From NCBI RefSeq assembly GCF_052324685.1, contig NC_135225.1:2678950-2742949 (forward strand): a DNA stretch of 64,000 nt. The letters are read 5' to 3'. Every line of letters begins with the position of its first letter. Positions within the stretch are counted from its first letter, which is position 1. Below are positions 49,101 through 59,730 of this stretch, piece by piece. A program made the translations under genes and the position numbers. This DNA comes from Brachyhypopomus gauderio. Lineage: Eukaryota > Chordata > Actinopteri > Gymnotiformes > Hypopomidae. The notes under the pieces were generated by a model. It worked only from the letters and a program-made list of their open reading frames with translations. It was not told where the DNA came from and did no database searches.

Positions 49101-51915
49101 AGTACACTTGTGGGACACAATTATCTAGACAAACACATGGACCTCCATTTTTTCTTAGGCAAGATCCTTCACCAACATTTTTGGTTTAAAATATCATGGT
49201 GAAAGCACAGGACTCTCTTGTTTCCTGCTATGTATGCACGTGTATGAATGAGCATCCAGAACACACAAACACACACACGCATGTGCACATGTACACACTC
49301 AAATACACACACACTACTAATAAAGAAAGACTCAGCTTTCTGTCTGTCAGCAATATCTGTGATCATGCATGTATGCGGTCAAGTTATATATAAATATTTC
49401 TATAACAGCTAAAATTACCGTTTTTTGTGTCACCTTCCTATATGAACTCTTACACATCGCCACAGGAGTGGGTGTAGCATGAATGTCCTAGATCTGAATA
49501 CCCACATTGTCATATTTCTATGGAAACAGGGCTGCTGCGTTAAATGATGAGTACAAGGGAATAGTAGTTTAACTACATATAATTCACATTTGCTCGTATC
49601 TAACAGTTTCATCTTAAGTCATTTCCTATAATGACTATTGTTTCAAAAATTCCAAATCGTGATTTAGGTGACATGTCTGCCCTAATGTGTTTAACATCTG
49701 TGGCTTCTTGTCCCAGATGCAATCCACACCTTCAGTCACAGTTTAGACTAGTATCAAGTTGTATTTCAGTGGTTAGTGACTGAACATCTTTGTTGGGTAC
49801 TCACATCCTCAAAATAAATTATTTTCTGCGTGAATCTGTTCATATTTACTGTGATGTTCGTAAGGTTATCTATGTGGCAAGAGTCTGTATTCTGACAGTT
49901 TGGCATCCACTGAATAGATGTGTGATCTGTAGCAGTTATTTCTTTGCTTTTAGCACTGTTAACTAAAAAGCCATGTGACCAGATCAAGTGTTGATCCAAG
50001 TTCATGAGTAGGTCCTTCTCCATGCTGAATGATATCAGGAGATCCAAGAAACGGTTAAACTACTTGAACATAAAAATCACCCACGATCAGGATACTACCA
50101 GCCATTGGAGATATGAAACACATTAAGTCAGACAATTCCTTAATAAAATGGTTTATGTATGATTTAGGTGGTCTGTAGATAATAGTTCAAAGCTAATAAA
50201 CCTTTCAGCGGCGAGAGCACAGCACTTGTATTCATTACAAAAGTCGCAACCGCACCATCATGTCTGGGAGTCCGCAGAGAAGCCACAGCCAGTGGCACAT
50301 CTATCTGAGACTGGACTTGAACAAACATCGTACCAGCTACGAAGGACGGAATGCAGCTATGGAGTCATAAAATGTCATTTAAAATGGAAGGATTATTATT
50401 GATTTATCTCACATTAACCAGGACCATTTCGACCTGACAACCAAACACATGAGACAGATAACCTAACCCAAAAAGTACCTACAAGAGCACGAGACAGGTT
50501 GCACTGGAGAAAGAGGACCAATGGCATGCTGACAAACACACTGCCGCCATCTTGGTGGTAACAGAAGCTGAATACTAATAACTCCACTGTTTACAGAGGT
50601 ATCTTAGGTAGCAGGAGTCTGTAATCGAACACCACCGAGTTTACTGACGGCACATGCTTGTCTTTGGAATGGATTGCATGAATATCACATGGAGATTTTC
50701 TGCTTCACATCACACCATGGCACTGCTATGAAACTGGGGTCAGGAACTTCCCATTCTAATATATATCTGAGCTAATCAGTTGTTGACTTGAAATGCTGAG
50801 TTCTTTGGCATGACGTGCCTTTACTGAGAAAAGCAAATTTCACAGTTTTTCTTGTAGTAAACACATACAGATGTTAAGCGTAAGAGAGGCTGGCGCATCC
50901 TTCCCTGTTTGCACAGAGTTCTTTGTCCCTCATTTCAGGGTTTAAGGTGTGCCCTTGCGCTGCTGTTTGTAGGACTCCCACTTCTAAGAATAGTTTCGGT
51001 GCCAAATTTCTTCCATTTGAAAACTATCTGCCTGGGGGCCCAGTTCTTTAAATAAATCTTTATATCCCCTAAATCATTATTGTCGAAGTTCACACACAAT
51101 GACTGTTTACAGGATTTGCTCAATGGAGATATGGAATTTTTGAAATATGTGTTTGTCAAATTAGACACTGATGTCTTGATCTGGATCAAAGGAGCGCTAC
51201 AACTGCACAAACACGGCCTGAACGACTTCTACTTCTTTACATCTTCCATCTTGCCTCTCTGTGATCTTCACTGATGTGTTTCTCTTTTTTTCAGCGTGAG
51301 ACGTCAAGTGATATTGCTCCAGTTTTACACTTCTGTAGATTCCCTTCTCATACACACACACACATACACACACAGCCACCACTATCAGGATATCAAAGCC
51401 CTACAGTCATTAAAAGGGTTGGGGGTACTTAATGGGCAGATTTGCAGGATCTCTGGTCTGTATTCATTTAGAGGCAAAATGCCATGTGTAACGTCAACAA
51501 AAACTAACAAAACATAGCAAGATATCAGGGATTTATTTTCAGCCTCAAAGGCAAAATATAAGCCTGTGAAAAGATAAACTTACTAACTTGCTTAACTGGA
51601 TTGTGCACCTTTTGTCCTATACATATCCAAAACATGCTCAAACTGTGTAAGGGCAATACACAAGATTTTATGATACATAAGAGAGTGAATAACGGTCATA
51701 GGGATCAATAAAAGGTCTAAACCAGGGGATGAAACTGTTTAACCCCAGAGAAGCAAACAGAATCACCAAGTGAGACCGCAAAAGAAACAATTAGTGTCAC
51801 TACATATATTACTGATTGTGTCTTGTCTGTATGGACAAAGCTTTAAAATCTGATCTTATAGAGATATATATTATAATAACATGGGGATGGGGCCAACACA
51901 TGCATTTTAGTTTGA

Positions 51916-51948
<33 letters not shown>

Positions 51949-52162
51949 CGCAGTCCAAATTTTACATGCAGATTCAAATGTGCTGCAGACTGTCCACAGC
52001 CCATGAAGATCCGAGCCGTCAGAAGGGAGACCCCAACGATCTGTGAAGACGGTGGAAACCAATGAGCAACAGCAACGTCAGCGAAGCACAGCAGAGTGTC
52101 AGGATTACAAACGCACTCGAAGCAAGAAACACTGACCAACACAGAGAGTAGCAGGTGAAAAG

Positions 52163-52202
<40 letters not shown>

Positions 52203-55147
52203 GCCCTCTTCCTCACTTCCTCCACACCACCCTCTCTGCTGGTGTTTCACTGTGTGCAACGGCGTGTGTTTAATAATATCCGCTTTGTATCCACGTCAAA
52301 GTTAAGCCACCCTATTCCAATCAATGTGGTTAGATCTAGTGGCCTTTTTTCTAAACAAACAAACAAAAACAAAAAGCAAAAAAAACCCATGGCTATCACT
52401 CACTCAAACAGGTCTACTGTCTGCCACAGCACAAATGTTAATGCAAGAAAGACAAGTGTTGACCTTCACCTTCAAATCAGCATGGGCGTCAAACAAAATC
52501 AAACACGCCAGGATATTTATATTAACACAAATAGTAGCTGTCCTACCTGTTTAAGATACCAAGCTCACAAACCCTCAGAAATAGGCCAAAGATGACTATG
52601 GACCCACATATTCACAACAAGACAAAACGCCAACCCAATTCAGAAATTAGCCCATTTCTAACAGTGACTCATGTAGTGAAACACGGTAACGAAGGGATAA
52701 AAGCATGATAAAAATGTACCATATACTGCAGACAAGTGAGCCGACATTCAGCTACCATCCACCACTCCAACACTGGAGTTAGTGTGTCTGAAAGGTTCAT
52801 CATAATCTACTGCATTTTCTCATTGGCTGCTGCATAGACTGAAGAGGAATCAACTCTAATACATTCCAACAACACATTACTGACTCCTCATTTTTCAAGT
52901 TCTATTTTTTGCTATTTCTATTGTCAACTTATAAAGGGTTTGAAAGTTGGCACCAATACAATAGGATGTTTACTCTCGAGTTGTGTCATAGCCACCAACC
53001 AAACCGATTTCCTGTTTCCTGGATATATAGAGGAAGTGGGCAAGATGAACATTTGTCTCTATAATTATACTTATTCTCAAATGCACACACATTTAATCTG
53101 CTCATCTAATTCAGCTCTGTAGTGTCACCCTAGTGTCAGTTACTGTTAACAACTAACTGGTATGTGAAGGACCAGCATTACCTGAGCAAGGCAGACACTG
53201 TCCACACACACTGGTACTTTACCACAGCGTGCAAACACGTCTGCTCATATATGGTAGGACAGTCAGTAGCCAACAAGTACCCGTCATAACACTAACACAA
53301 AATATTACAATGCAATATCATACTGCCATATTGCCAAAGAAAAAATAATTGGTGTTGCACAATGCTTCTACTTGTGCGATAAAGATTTGTTACGTGATTT
53401 TCTATCTGACAGGTTTATGATTCATCAGAACATTTGAGAATGTCCACGGTGGACAGTTTGCTCACAGATCAAACAATGGAAATATGTGATTTGTAAGAGT
53501 TGATCTGGTGAATGCAGTGCAATGCTAGCCTGGAAAAAACCTAGCGAGATTTTCTTTTTTAGGATGCATTATGGTTTCAATTGTTTCAGGTGCCATTCAT
53601 TGGGAGTCTATATATGAAGAGGAGGAAAATTAAAAGACTCATGCTGCTAAAGTATAGCTTATAGCAAAACTGTACATAATACCATAAGAAAAAAAAAACA
53701 ACTTGCTTTGTAAACTGGTGATGTTCACAAACACAAATGCTCCTTATTAGCAAAATGAGGAAGTGAAATGGTGGCACACGTGAAATGGTGGCACACGAAT
53801 AACTAACATTCTTCAGAGGCACCAGATTCAAGATTCATCTAACCAGGCTGCTGCTCTGCTACCTCTCGCAAAGGCCAATACTGCAGTATATATAAAATAA
53901 TAATAATAAAAACAAACACCTATACTGTAAAGGCCAATACTGCAGTATATATAAAATAATAATAATAAAAACAAACACCTATACTGTAAAGGCCAATACT
54001 GCAGTATATATAAAATAATAATAATAAAAACAAACACCTATACTGTAAAGGCCTAGCGAGATGTGCAGGAAACGGACGGGTACAACCAAACATCAACTAA
54101 GCCGAACCCTCTGCTAGGTTGTTAATACTGCACACCATGCAGTGGATAGGAATAAAAAATGATAAAAGGTAAACACTTCACAAAATACACCCAGAAATAA
54201 GTTACAAGCAGCAAGAGGATTTCTAAGCATCACGTTCAGCTCAACCCTACTTATTTAAGGCTGTTGATCAACAAATCAGAAGGCCTGTGAATCAGAAAGT
54301 GAGTACGATCATGAACTGAGCAGAGAACAAGAACATTATGAAGATTATGAAGAAGCCAGATGCCTTCATGTTATATTGTGCCATAATATTATATAATCCA
54401 AAGCAGGACCCGTAGAATATGGGATCTGGGAAGATGGATTGCTCATCATCTTCACAGCTGCAACGAGAAATGTTGGCGTCACTTCACACTCAATTTACGC
54501 TTTGACCTTGAGACATACATGTGTTCACTTGAAACCAAATGGTTAATATATACAGCATGCACAGTGTCGGTGTCCTGCGACTATCCTCCACAGCACGCTG
54601 AAACGGAGAGGGCGTGACTGCGGAAGGGTGCACTGCAGCTCTGAGACCCCACACGAAGCCTCTGCTCCCTGCTACCAGAAACCCGGCGAACGTGCTGGCT
54701 AAAGTGCTAAATCATGACTTGCTCGTACAACCCCAAGCAATGCAAATAACTGATGAAAGGACAAACCTACTCGTTTTTCATGCACGCCCTGTCGTGGAAC
54801 GCCTTATCCAGCGGTATAACGGCCTGGCCCAGGAACACGTCTAGCCCGATCAGAGCTCGGTGCATCACGGTGAGGGTCAGATCACAGCTGCCCGGAGAAG
54901 ACGCACCGCGGCCTCCCTCCTCCAGGACGCCGGGCACCAGCTCGAAGGAGCACTCCTCGCCCCACTCCGGCTCCGTGGTCTTCTCCACCACGCGCGTGGA
55001 GTATTTCTCCTTGCCCACCTGGATGAGGGTGTACACGTCGCTCGTGCCGTGTTTGCCTTTTGCGCGCAACGCACGAGCCCGCATCACCGACACCTGCACG
55101 TGCGTCGGCACCCATCTCTGGTCCTCGCTCCGGATCACCGACGACAT
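35441..55147 (-). CDS. rab11fip5: Rab11 family-interacting protein 5 with giant repeat exon
   Basis: Six exons join with compatible phases into 7,200 nt, 2,399 aa: 54,771-55,147; 47,643-48,154; 46,447-47,224; 36,991-42,135; 35,881-36,010; 35,441-35,698. The N-terminal C2 domain (about 10-130) binds phospholipid membranes. WVPTHVQVSVMRARALRAKG and VGKEKYSTRVVEKT match RAB11FIP5 and its paralogues. After WYRLHSK comes the conserved VQFTRHNLTASMYDLSIKDKPRS. Near the end, HPVKPLTP and YYHLNHSEL identify FIP5 in particular. The last ~75 residues form the coiled-coil Rab11-binding domain with DLEDYIDTLLVRIME. The protein links Rab11 to recycling-endosome cargo. Human FIP5 is about 650 aa (short form), so exon 4, with 17 repeats of 62 residues, is a large expansion. 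The promoter is CpG-rich. Confidence 0.93.
35881..36010 (-). CDS. rab11fip5: rab11fip5 exon 5
   Basis: Acceptor GGTTTCCAG and donor GTATGA, 130 nt. Encodes the FIP5-specific HPVKPLTP motif and a basic stretch ahead of the coiled coil. Confidence 0.9.
36011..36990 (-). other. rab11fip5 intron 4
   Basis: AT-rich and unassigned, with no repeat or exon recognised. Confidence 0.6.
36991..42135 (-). CDS. rab11fip5: rab11fip5 exon 4: 5.1-kb repeat exon
   Basis: Acceptor CCTTTCACAG and donor GTGAGG, entry and exit both in phase 2, 1,715 residues open throughout. It begins with three NPF motifs (about residues 584-607; EPNPF, ANPF, QNPF). Then come 17 tandem 62-residue units (about 628-1681), then about 590 non-repetitive, Ser/Thr/acidic residues with another NPF (SNPFTHT). 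NPF motifs bind EH-domain proteins such as EHD1, known for RAB11FIP2. Each unit has EAPPSLESN, a (N/T)PFVD core, VEAG.TKGSPVEEAL, a MATI.EAVE segment and CASPSISFFNQS. The region is predicted to be disordered from its composition (inference). Confidence 0.9.
38760..41921 (-). repeat. 17 x 186-bp coding tandem repeat with 558-bp higher-order units
   Basis: Seventeen in-frame units of 186 bp. The eight 5' units (on -) have diverged from one another. The last nine form three copies of a three-unit block: 39,876-40,433, 39,318-39,875 and 38,760-39,317. By eye these blocks differ at only a few bases, including two in the first block near 40,256 and 40,271. Unit length is a multiple of three, so gain or loss of units keeps the frame. 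Confidence 0.95.
42227..42620. mobile_element. Tc1/mariner-like relic (non-coding)
   Basis: The phrase around 42,478-42,530 (ACAGCCCCACAACATCACAGATCC...CCATACTTCACAG) is a widespread fish Tc1/mariner-type internal sequence. It is decayed, and its ends are not resolved. Confidence 0.45.
43019..43845. mobile_element. Non-autonomous hAT-type element
   Basis: The ends TAGGGGTG and CACCTCTA are imperfect inverted repeats. A perfect 8-bp target duplication, GTGCCAAC, lies at 43,011-43,018 and 43,846-43,853. It is 827 bp with no transposase, and the subterminal TAGTCGACT motif occurs near both ends. Confidence 0.88.
46447..47224 (-). CDS. rab11fip5: rab11fip5 exon 3
   Basis: Acceptor TTTTCTTAG and donor GTAAGC, 778 nt, entering in phase 1 and leaving in phase 2. 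It is rich in Pro, Gln and Glu. It contains SFDKPDEEEKAAIAAELEHM, a charged segment of the FIP type, followed by a basic KKRRGLFSHGR stretch. Confidence 0.85.
47225..47642 (-). repeat. rab11fip5 intron 2 with a GTGTGCGTGGGTGGGTGTGTGAGGTT-type minisatellite
   Basis: At about 47,358-47,641 imperfect units of 18-40 bp repeat. The array starts directly at the exon 2 donor (GTGCGC), and on - it reads as Thr/His-rich open frames that are not coding. Confidence 0.85.
47643..48154 (-). CDS. rab11fip5: rab11fip5 exon 2
   Basis: Acceptor TCCTCCCCAG and donor GTGCGC, 512 nt. It completes the C2-proximal WYRLHSKTGKKEKERGELQ and VQFTRHNLTASMYDLS, then a basic RMRARKR stretch, an acidic GGEEDYEDDEGGE tract and a Ser-rich segment. 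Confidence 0.92.
48300..48550. mobile_element. Tc1/mariner-like non-coding relic
   Basis: Sequence such as TTTTTGCCCACTCATTCATGC followed by TCTATGGGATTGAGGTCTGG belongs to an abundant fish Tc1-type repeat. It is incomplete. Confidence 0.5.
49760..50600 (-). mobile_element. Decayed LINE, endonuclease domain
   Basis: On -, around 50,030-50,190 one frame reads RPPKSYINHFIKEL...ILIVGDF, and after a stop GPTHELGSTLDLV. These are the YRPP, GDFN and THxxGxxLDLV blocks of the LINE apurinic-type endonuclease. Several stops and a frameshift mark it as dead. Confidence 0.6.
53872..54052. repeat. 59-bp tandem repeat, three copies
   Basis: Units starting AGGCCAATACTGCAGTATAT recur with a period of 59 bp and are almost identical. 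Confidence 0.95.
54771..55147 (-). CDS. rab11fip5: rab11fip5 exon 1: C2 domain
   Basis: ATG at 55,147, 125 codons plus two bases, donor GTAGGT. The frame would hit TAG one codon later, so the donor is needed. It carries most of the C2 fold, through MHRALIGLDVFLGQAVIPLD. The chosen ATG leaves a short lead before RWVPTHVQV, as in relatives. Confidence 0.93.
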
Positions 55148-55450
55148 GGCCGCGCGCGCTCAGGACCCGGACACGGCGAGCGGACCGCGAGGGAGACCGG
55201 TGCTGTTCGGACCGGCCCGGTGCGGCGCTGCTGCTACCGCCAGCCTGGTCTCGTCCTTCCTAACCAAACGTTTCCATCACGCGTTAACGGCCGCTGTCGT
55301 TACGTTAACCCGCTGCAGCGCAGTGTGAAAATAATGTCCCGTGTTGTTCCGGCGTCTCCGCGTTGGTTCTCCGGGTCGGGCGGAGATTTCCACCGAACCG
55401 ATCCGCCGACGTCACGGTCTCGCCCTCCCGCTGCACGAGGAAGTGCCTAA
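55148..55450 (-). promoter_or_regulatory. CpG-rich promoter region of rab11fip5
   Basis: GC- and CpG-rich sequence just upstream of the start codon, flanked by AT-rich DNA, typical of a broadly expressed vertebrate promoter. No TATA box is evident. Confidence 0.55.
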
Positions 55451-57470
55451 ACGCTTTCAAACGACAATCTGAAATATGCACAACACTTTCAGTTACTTGT
55501 CTACAGATTCATCCAACCCGCTCCTTATTTTGGGGGCTTTTATTGTTTTTTTAATCTGTATTATGCTCTCGTATTTCCTAAACGCTCGAGTTCTGCTGCC
55601 GTGTGATGACATAATATTGCAGATGCGTTCATGCGAGGCCCTGTGATCCGCATTAGTCGTAGACGCTGAATCGCCACTGCATCTTAACACATTAATACTG
55701 TACACACACGACTCAGGCTGCAGCTCAGTTTAAACACGTGCCCATTTCTCCTCGCTGTTTTCACTAAGGACTGCATACGACGAGGCGATATCGCGTAGAA
55801 TTGCTTACAAATAAAATATAACGCTCTCAAAATAATAATGATAATTTCTTCCTAAGCTTGAGCGGAGTGTGTGTTGAATAGGCATCATTATCATTGATAT
55901 TTTGCCCGGCTTTGTTTTTTCTTTCTTCTTGTTTGTAAAACTTTTACCAGAGCTGATGAGCCACTTTTAGGCTTGTTCAAGCTGAAATAGTTTAGTTTGT
56001 GTAGTGGTGATCGTGGTATGCAAAAAAATAAGGATTCTAAGAAACTTAAGGGTAATTTATGTGTGTAGCCTCTCAAACTCTACCATTTGACATTATGTCT
56101 TTTGAATACTGACTGGACAGCTGAACGTCTTATTTTGAATAGTCCATAAACAACCAAGACATCTTAATGAGTGTCTAAAAGATCCATTTTACGTTTCACA
56201 CATTCTGACTCCAACAAAATGCTGGGTTTTTATTTGTTGACATAGCTAATATCGGTGGTGTCAGTCAGTGATTTTTCCTTATTAGCATCTCCATCCATAT
56301 CAGTTAGACAGAGAGGCCACTGTGATGATATGGATTTCTTTCTAACTGCTTACATGGCATGTTTCTCACACAAAGCTTTTGAAGTGTTCATGGAATAAGT
56401 GACAGGGAAATGATTGAGGAAGGAAATAGAGAAATCACTCAAATTGTGTAATTGGGCGTGTTCTGCTGTACTGTCACGGCAAGCAGAAGGGTCGGAGATA
56501 CAGATGTAACCACATCGTCACTAGGTTAATCTCAGGCACTCATTTTGACTCCTTAATGGTCTTAATTTAAGAGATGGAGAATGTATTGGGTCTCCAAAGA
56601 GGCCCCTTAATTTCGGCCCAATTAACAGAAGCTATTCTTAGAGATGAGATGTCAGCCTTTTCTCATTGGTCACTCGTTATCGCTGATCCCTATCAGGAAC
56701 CGAGGACGACACCTACAGCTGTTACATAATCGTCTCCATTTAAATCCTGCACCGAAACCCCTGCTCTCTTCCCCATTCTGTCTCCCTCTCCTCCCTGTCT
56801 CCCTCTCCCTGTCTCACTCCCTCCCTGTCTCTCTTACTCACGTATCCATCATTCAATAACTCGTGCAGTTACATCTTCCTTGCCTGTTTCATTCTCAAGG
56901 TTCATCAGGAAGGGTTCACACTCGCACCCCCAGTGCAGTTTTAATGTGCCTTATTCATTACCACCCAATGTGTTCTGAGGAGTCCCAGCTAACATTTATA
57001 AGCACATTATTTGGGCTATTTAAATACAGACAACCAGAAGCAGATCACACCATGCAGAACTCATATTCATACTCTAATCCAGACAGGATTCAGTTCCAGC
57101 ATCAAAGTGCAACTAGACCACTTACAGTCTAAACTGGGTAATTAGATCCCTAATCAGGGATCAGAACCACACTGCAGCACCACATAATGAAATTCCAGAC
57201 TCTTACACAAAAACTCACACACACACATATCCTGACCTAATCAGGTCTTATTCGCACAGCTTTGAACAGCTGTCACTGGTATAATTCCTGTCACTCACAC
57301 ACACAAACATGAAGGGATAGGACACAATATGGGAGACACCAAGTAGCATCAAATATCAAATGAGGAACAGGCTACGAGTTGCATTCAGAACCGCTTCAGT
57401 GCTTTTTGAAATGCACAGAGTACCAAACTGTGTAGTAGGATATTGGACCATTCTTCAAAAGAAATGTCTC
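55451..57470. other. Intergenic, no gene; a conserved-looking block
   Basis: About 56,460-56,770 is non-repetitive with TTAATGGTCTTAATTTAAG and CCCAATTAACAG motifs, a candidate conserved noncoding element. The rest is unassigned. Confidence 0.35.
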
Positions 57471-58175
57471 CATGTTTTTGTTTGTTTATAGAGAATACAG
57501 AGGTGCTGGTTCTAGGCCCTAAAGATGTTGCTAATACCTTAAAAAAGAATTTAGGGCCTTTTGCTTCAAGGTTAAAATTTTACAGCATTTAGGCAGCATT
57601 TTTTTTATCCTCAGTTAAATTTCTCACGGCATAAAAAAAGGGTTCAAACCCGGCAGCTTGTATACTTACGTGAATGAGAAACAGGGACATATCAGCCCTG
57701 TTCTGATTTCTCTTAATTGGATCCCTGTAAAGTTTAGAGTACTTTTAAGAATTCTGATACTGACTAATCAAGCATTTAATGGCTGATGGGAGTTGGTTTG
57801 TGAATTGTTGCCCTATTGAAACGCCAGGGCTCTAAGGTCCTGTGGTCAGGGGATCGTAATGGTCCCAAGCAGGTCCTAAGCAGATGTGAAAGAGGGATTG
57901 TGCTTTCGCTGTTTGTGCTCCAACACCGTGGAACAGTTTGCCTATGGACATTAGACATGCTGCTTCAAAGGACTTGTTTAAAAAGAGACTTATTTATATG
58001 CCCTGGCTTTTAAGACCAATCGGTAGACAATTGTTGTATTATATCTATTGTTGTTTTAACTTATTTGTGTATTTTATGTTATTTTGTCTATTTTTATTGG
58101 TATGTTTTATATATTATTTCTGTGTTCTGAAGCAACTTGTAGACTTTCTTGGAAAATTGCTATATTAATACATTT
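57470..58175 (+). mobile_element. Decayed LINE (L2/jockey-like), 3' end
   Basis: A broken + frame reads EVLVLGPKDV at the left, then FAVCAPTPWNSLPMDIRHA and DLFKKRLIY. These blocks belong to the reverse transcriptase C-terminal region of fish LINEs of this type. The tail resembles their AAGCRCTTTGTGA...GCTATATAA ending. Multiple stops are present. Confidence 0.65.
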
Positions 58176-58239
58176 TTACTTACTTGTTTGGTTTGTTTAT
58201 TAGTTTTTTTGGGGGGGGAGGGTGTTTATTTGTGTTCCC

Positions 58240-58560
58240 TGTTTTATGTGCAGATTTATTTATATGGCGTTTACAATAGCCATTGTCACAAAGCAGCTTT
58301 ACACCTGTCCGAGTCCAAGCCCCCAGTGAGCAACCCAAGGGTGACAGTGGCAAGGAGAAACTCCCTGGAGCAGAAGGAAGGAACCTTGAGAGGAACCAAA
58401 ACCCCATGGAGACCCTTTCTCCTCTGCTCGAGGCCACGTGCTTCATCCTGGTGATCATGACACCACTCTTGGACAGTGTGTACAGTGCATTTCAATGCAT
58501 TATCAACTGTACTGTCCTGAGTTACGGGAAGAATGGTCCTGGTCCTGTAGAATGTGACTT
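58240..58560. repeat. Teleost interspersed repeat
   Basis: The segment with CAAAGCAGCTTTACACC, CCAAGCCCCCAGTGAGCAA and GTGGCAAGGAGAAACTCCCT is a repeat phrase common in otophysan fish genomes. It is not coding. Confidence 0.55.
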
Positions 58561-59699
58561 TTCTTGACTATTTTACAGCCATGCAGCTCAATAAGTCCCA
58601 CAAGATGGCTGACCATATACATCCACCATAGCAACAGATACTGAAGATATTGAAGGCTTCAGTTGACATAAACATTTGCTGTATACCAACACAAACATGT
58701 CTGTACACAGAAAAATAATGATAAAGGTATAATCCAGTCATGCTATTTTGCTGTGCTCAGGTGTTCGGGTTGTGTGCTCCAGGTTTTGTGCTTTCTGTGT
58801 ATTGGTATTGGATAGAAATGGTTTCTGAACAGCAGTTCCAGATTTGAAATGCTTTATTTTTTACATGAATGCTTTTTATATTTGTATTGATCCTCACTCG
58901 CAGAAGAACTGACTGGGTTCTGTGTTGTTTTTGATTGTTTGGTTTTGGAGCTTATAGATTTTTGTGAATCACAGCTATTTGACACTAACATTGAACACTC
59001 GTCGGACAACCTGTTGTTGGCACTTTGCATGTGTCTTACTGCTGCTACCTTCTTCTTTCTTTTGTGACTGATGCAACTAGAGTTTGAGTACTAAAGTCGG
59101 CTTCTTTGAAACGCGGTTCGTTGTCTAATGTTGCTTTGAAAACTCAAATGTGTTGATTGTCAGTGTTTTTGGTGTAGCTTGCAATGCTAAAAGCTTTCAG
59201 GCCAGTCTCTGCAGGCTCAAATATATTTATGTATTTTAGTTACTTTAAAAGTTAAACTTTTAAAGGGTTTTATTACACTGCCTGTAGGCTACATACTAAG
59301 TAACTTTCAGTGTTGTATAAGAATGGGAGAACACGGCTTTTCAATGGGTTTTCAACAAATTTCTCAGTAATGCATATTTCAGTAAAACTGGAAGTGGTGC
59401 CACTTGCATATAATTTAGTTTAATGTGAGGATTTTATCCAACTTTTATCAAAAAAGCAACCCTCCTCTGCACAGCACAACATAAAACCAATGTACTTTTG
59501 TACTTTTTCTAGGAATCATGTTTTACAATGGTCAGGTCAGTGATTAGTTTGTGGGGAAGGCACACTGTGCCCACAGCACACACAGACACACTCCTGCGCT
59601 TGTGTGTGTTCTTTCGGTTAACTGGTTGGTTTGTTGTTATTCTGTAGGCTTTTCCGAAGTAACCTGTGTTTGTGTACGTGGTGGTGCGTGCGTGCGTGC

Positions 59700-59730
<31 letters not shown>

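Larger units (their letters stand above)
48155..54770 (-). other. rab11fip5 intron 1, 6.6 kb, repeat-rich
   Basis: Holds a Tc1-like relic, a LINE endonuclease relic, (GA)n runs at 51,914-51,949 and 52,168-52,199, and a 59-bp triplicate. No further exon is required by phase or seen. Confidence 0.7.

Noticed and set aside
50935..51274. Overlapping ~60-90-codon frames on both strands in rab11fip5 intron 1
   Set aside because: No domain or splice context. They might be part of the neighbouring LINE relic, but no motif supports that.
54753..55450. Long + strand open frames near 55 kb (up to ~196 aa)
   Set aside because: Antisense shadows of the GC-rich rab11fip5 first exon and promoter, with Arg/Pro/Ala-rich composition and no family match.
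57625..57660. GGGTTCAAACCC resembling a tRNA T-arm
   Set aside because: No acceptor stem, D-arm or anticodon arm surrounds it, and it lies within a decayed LINE.
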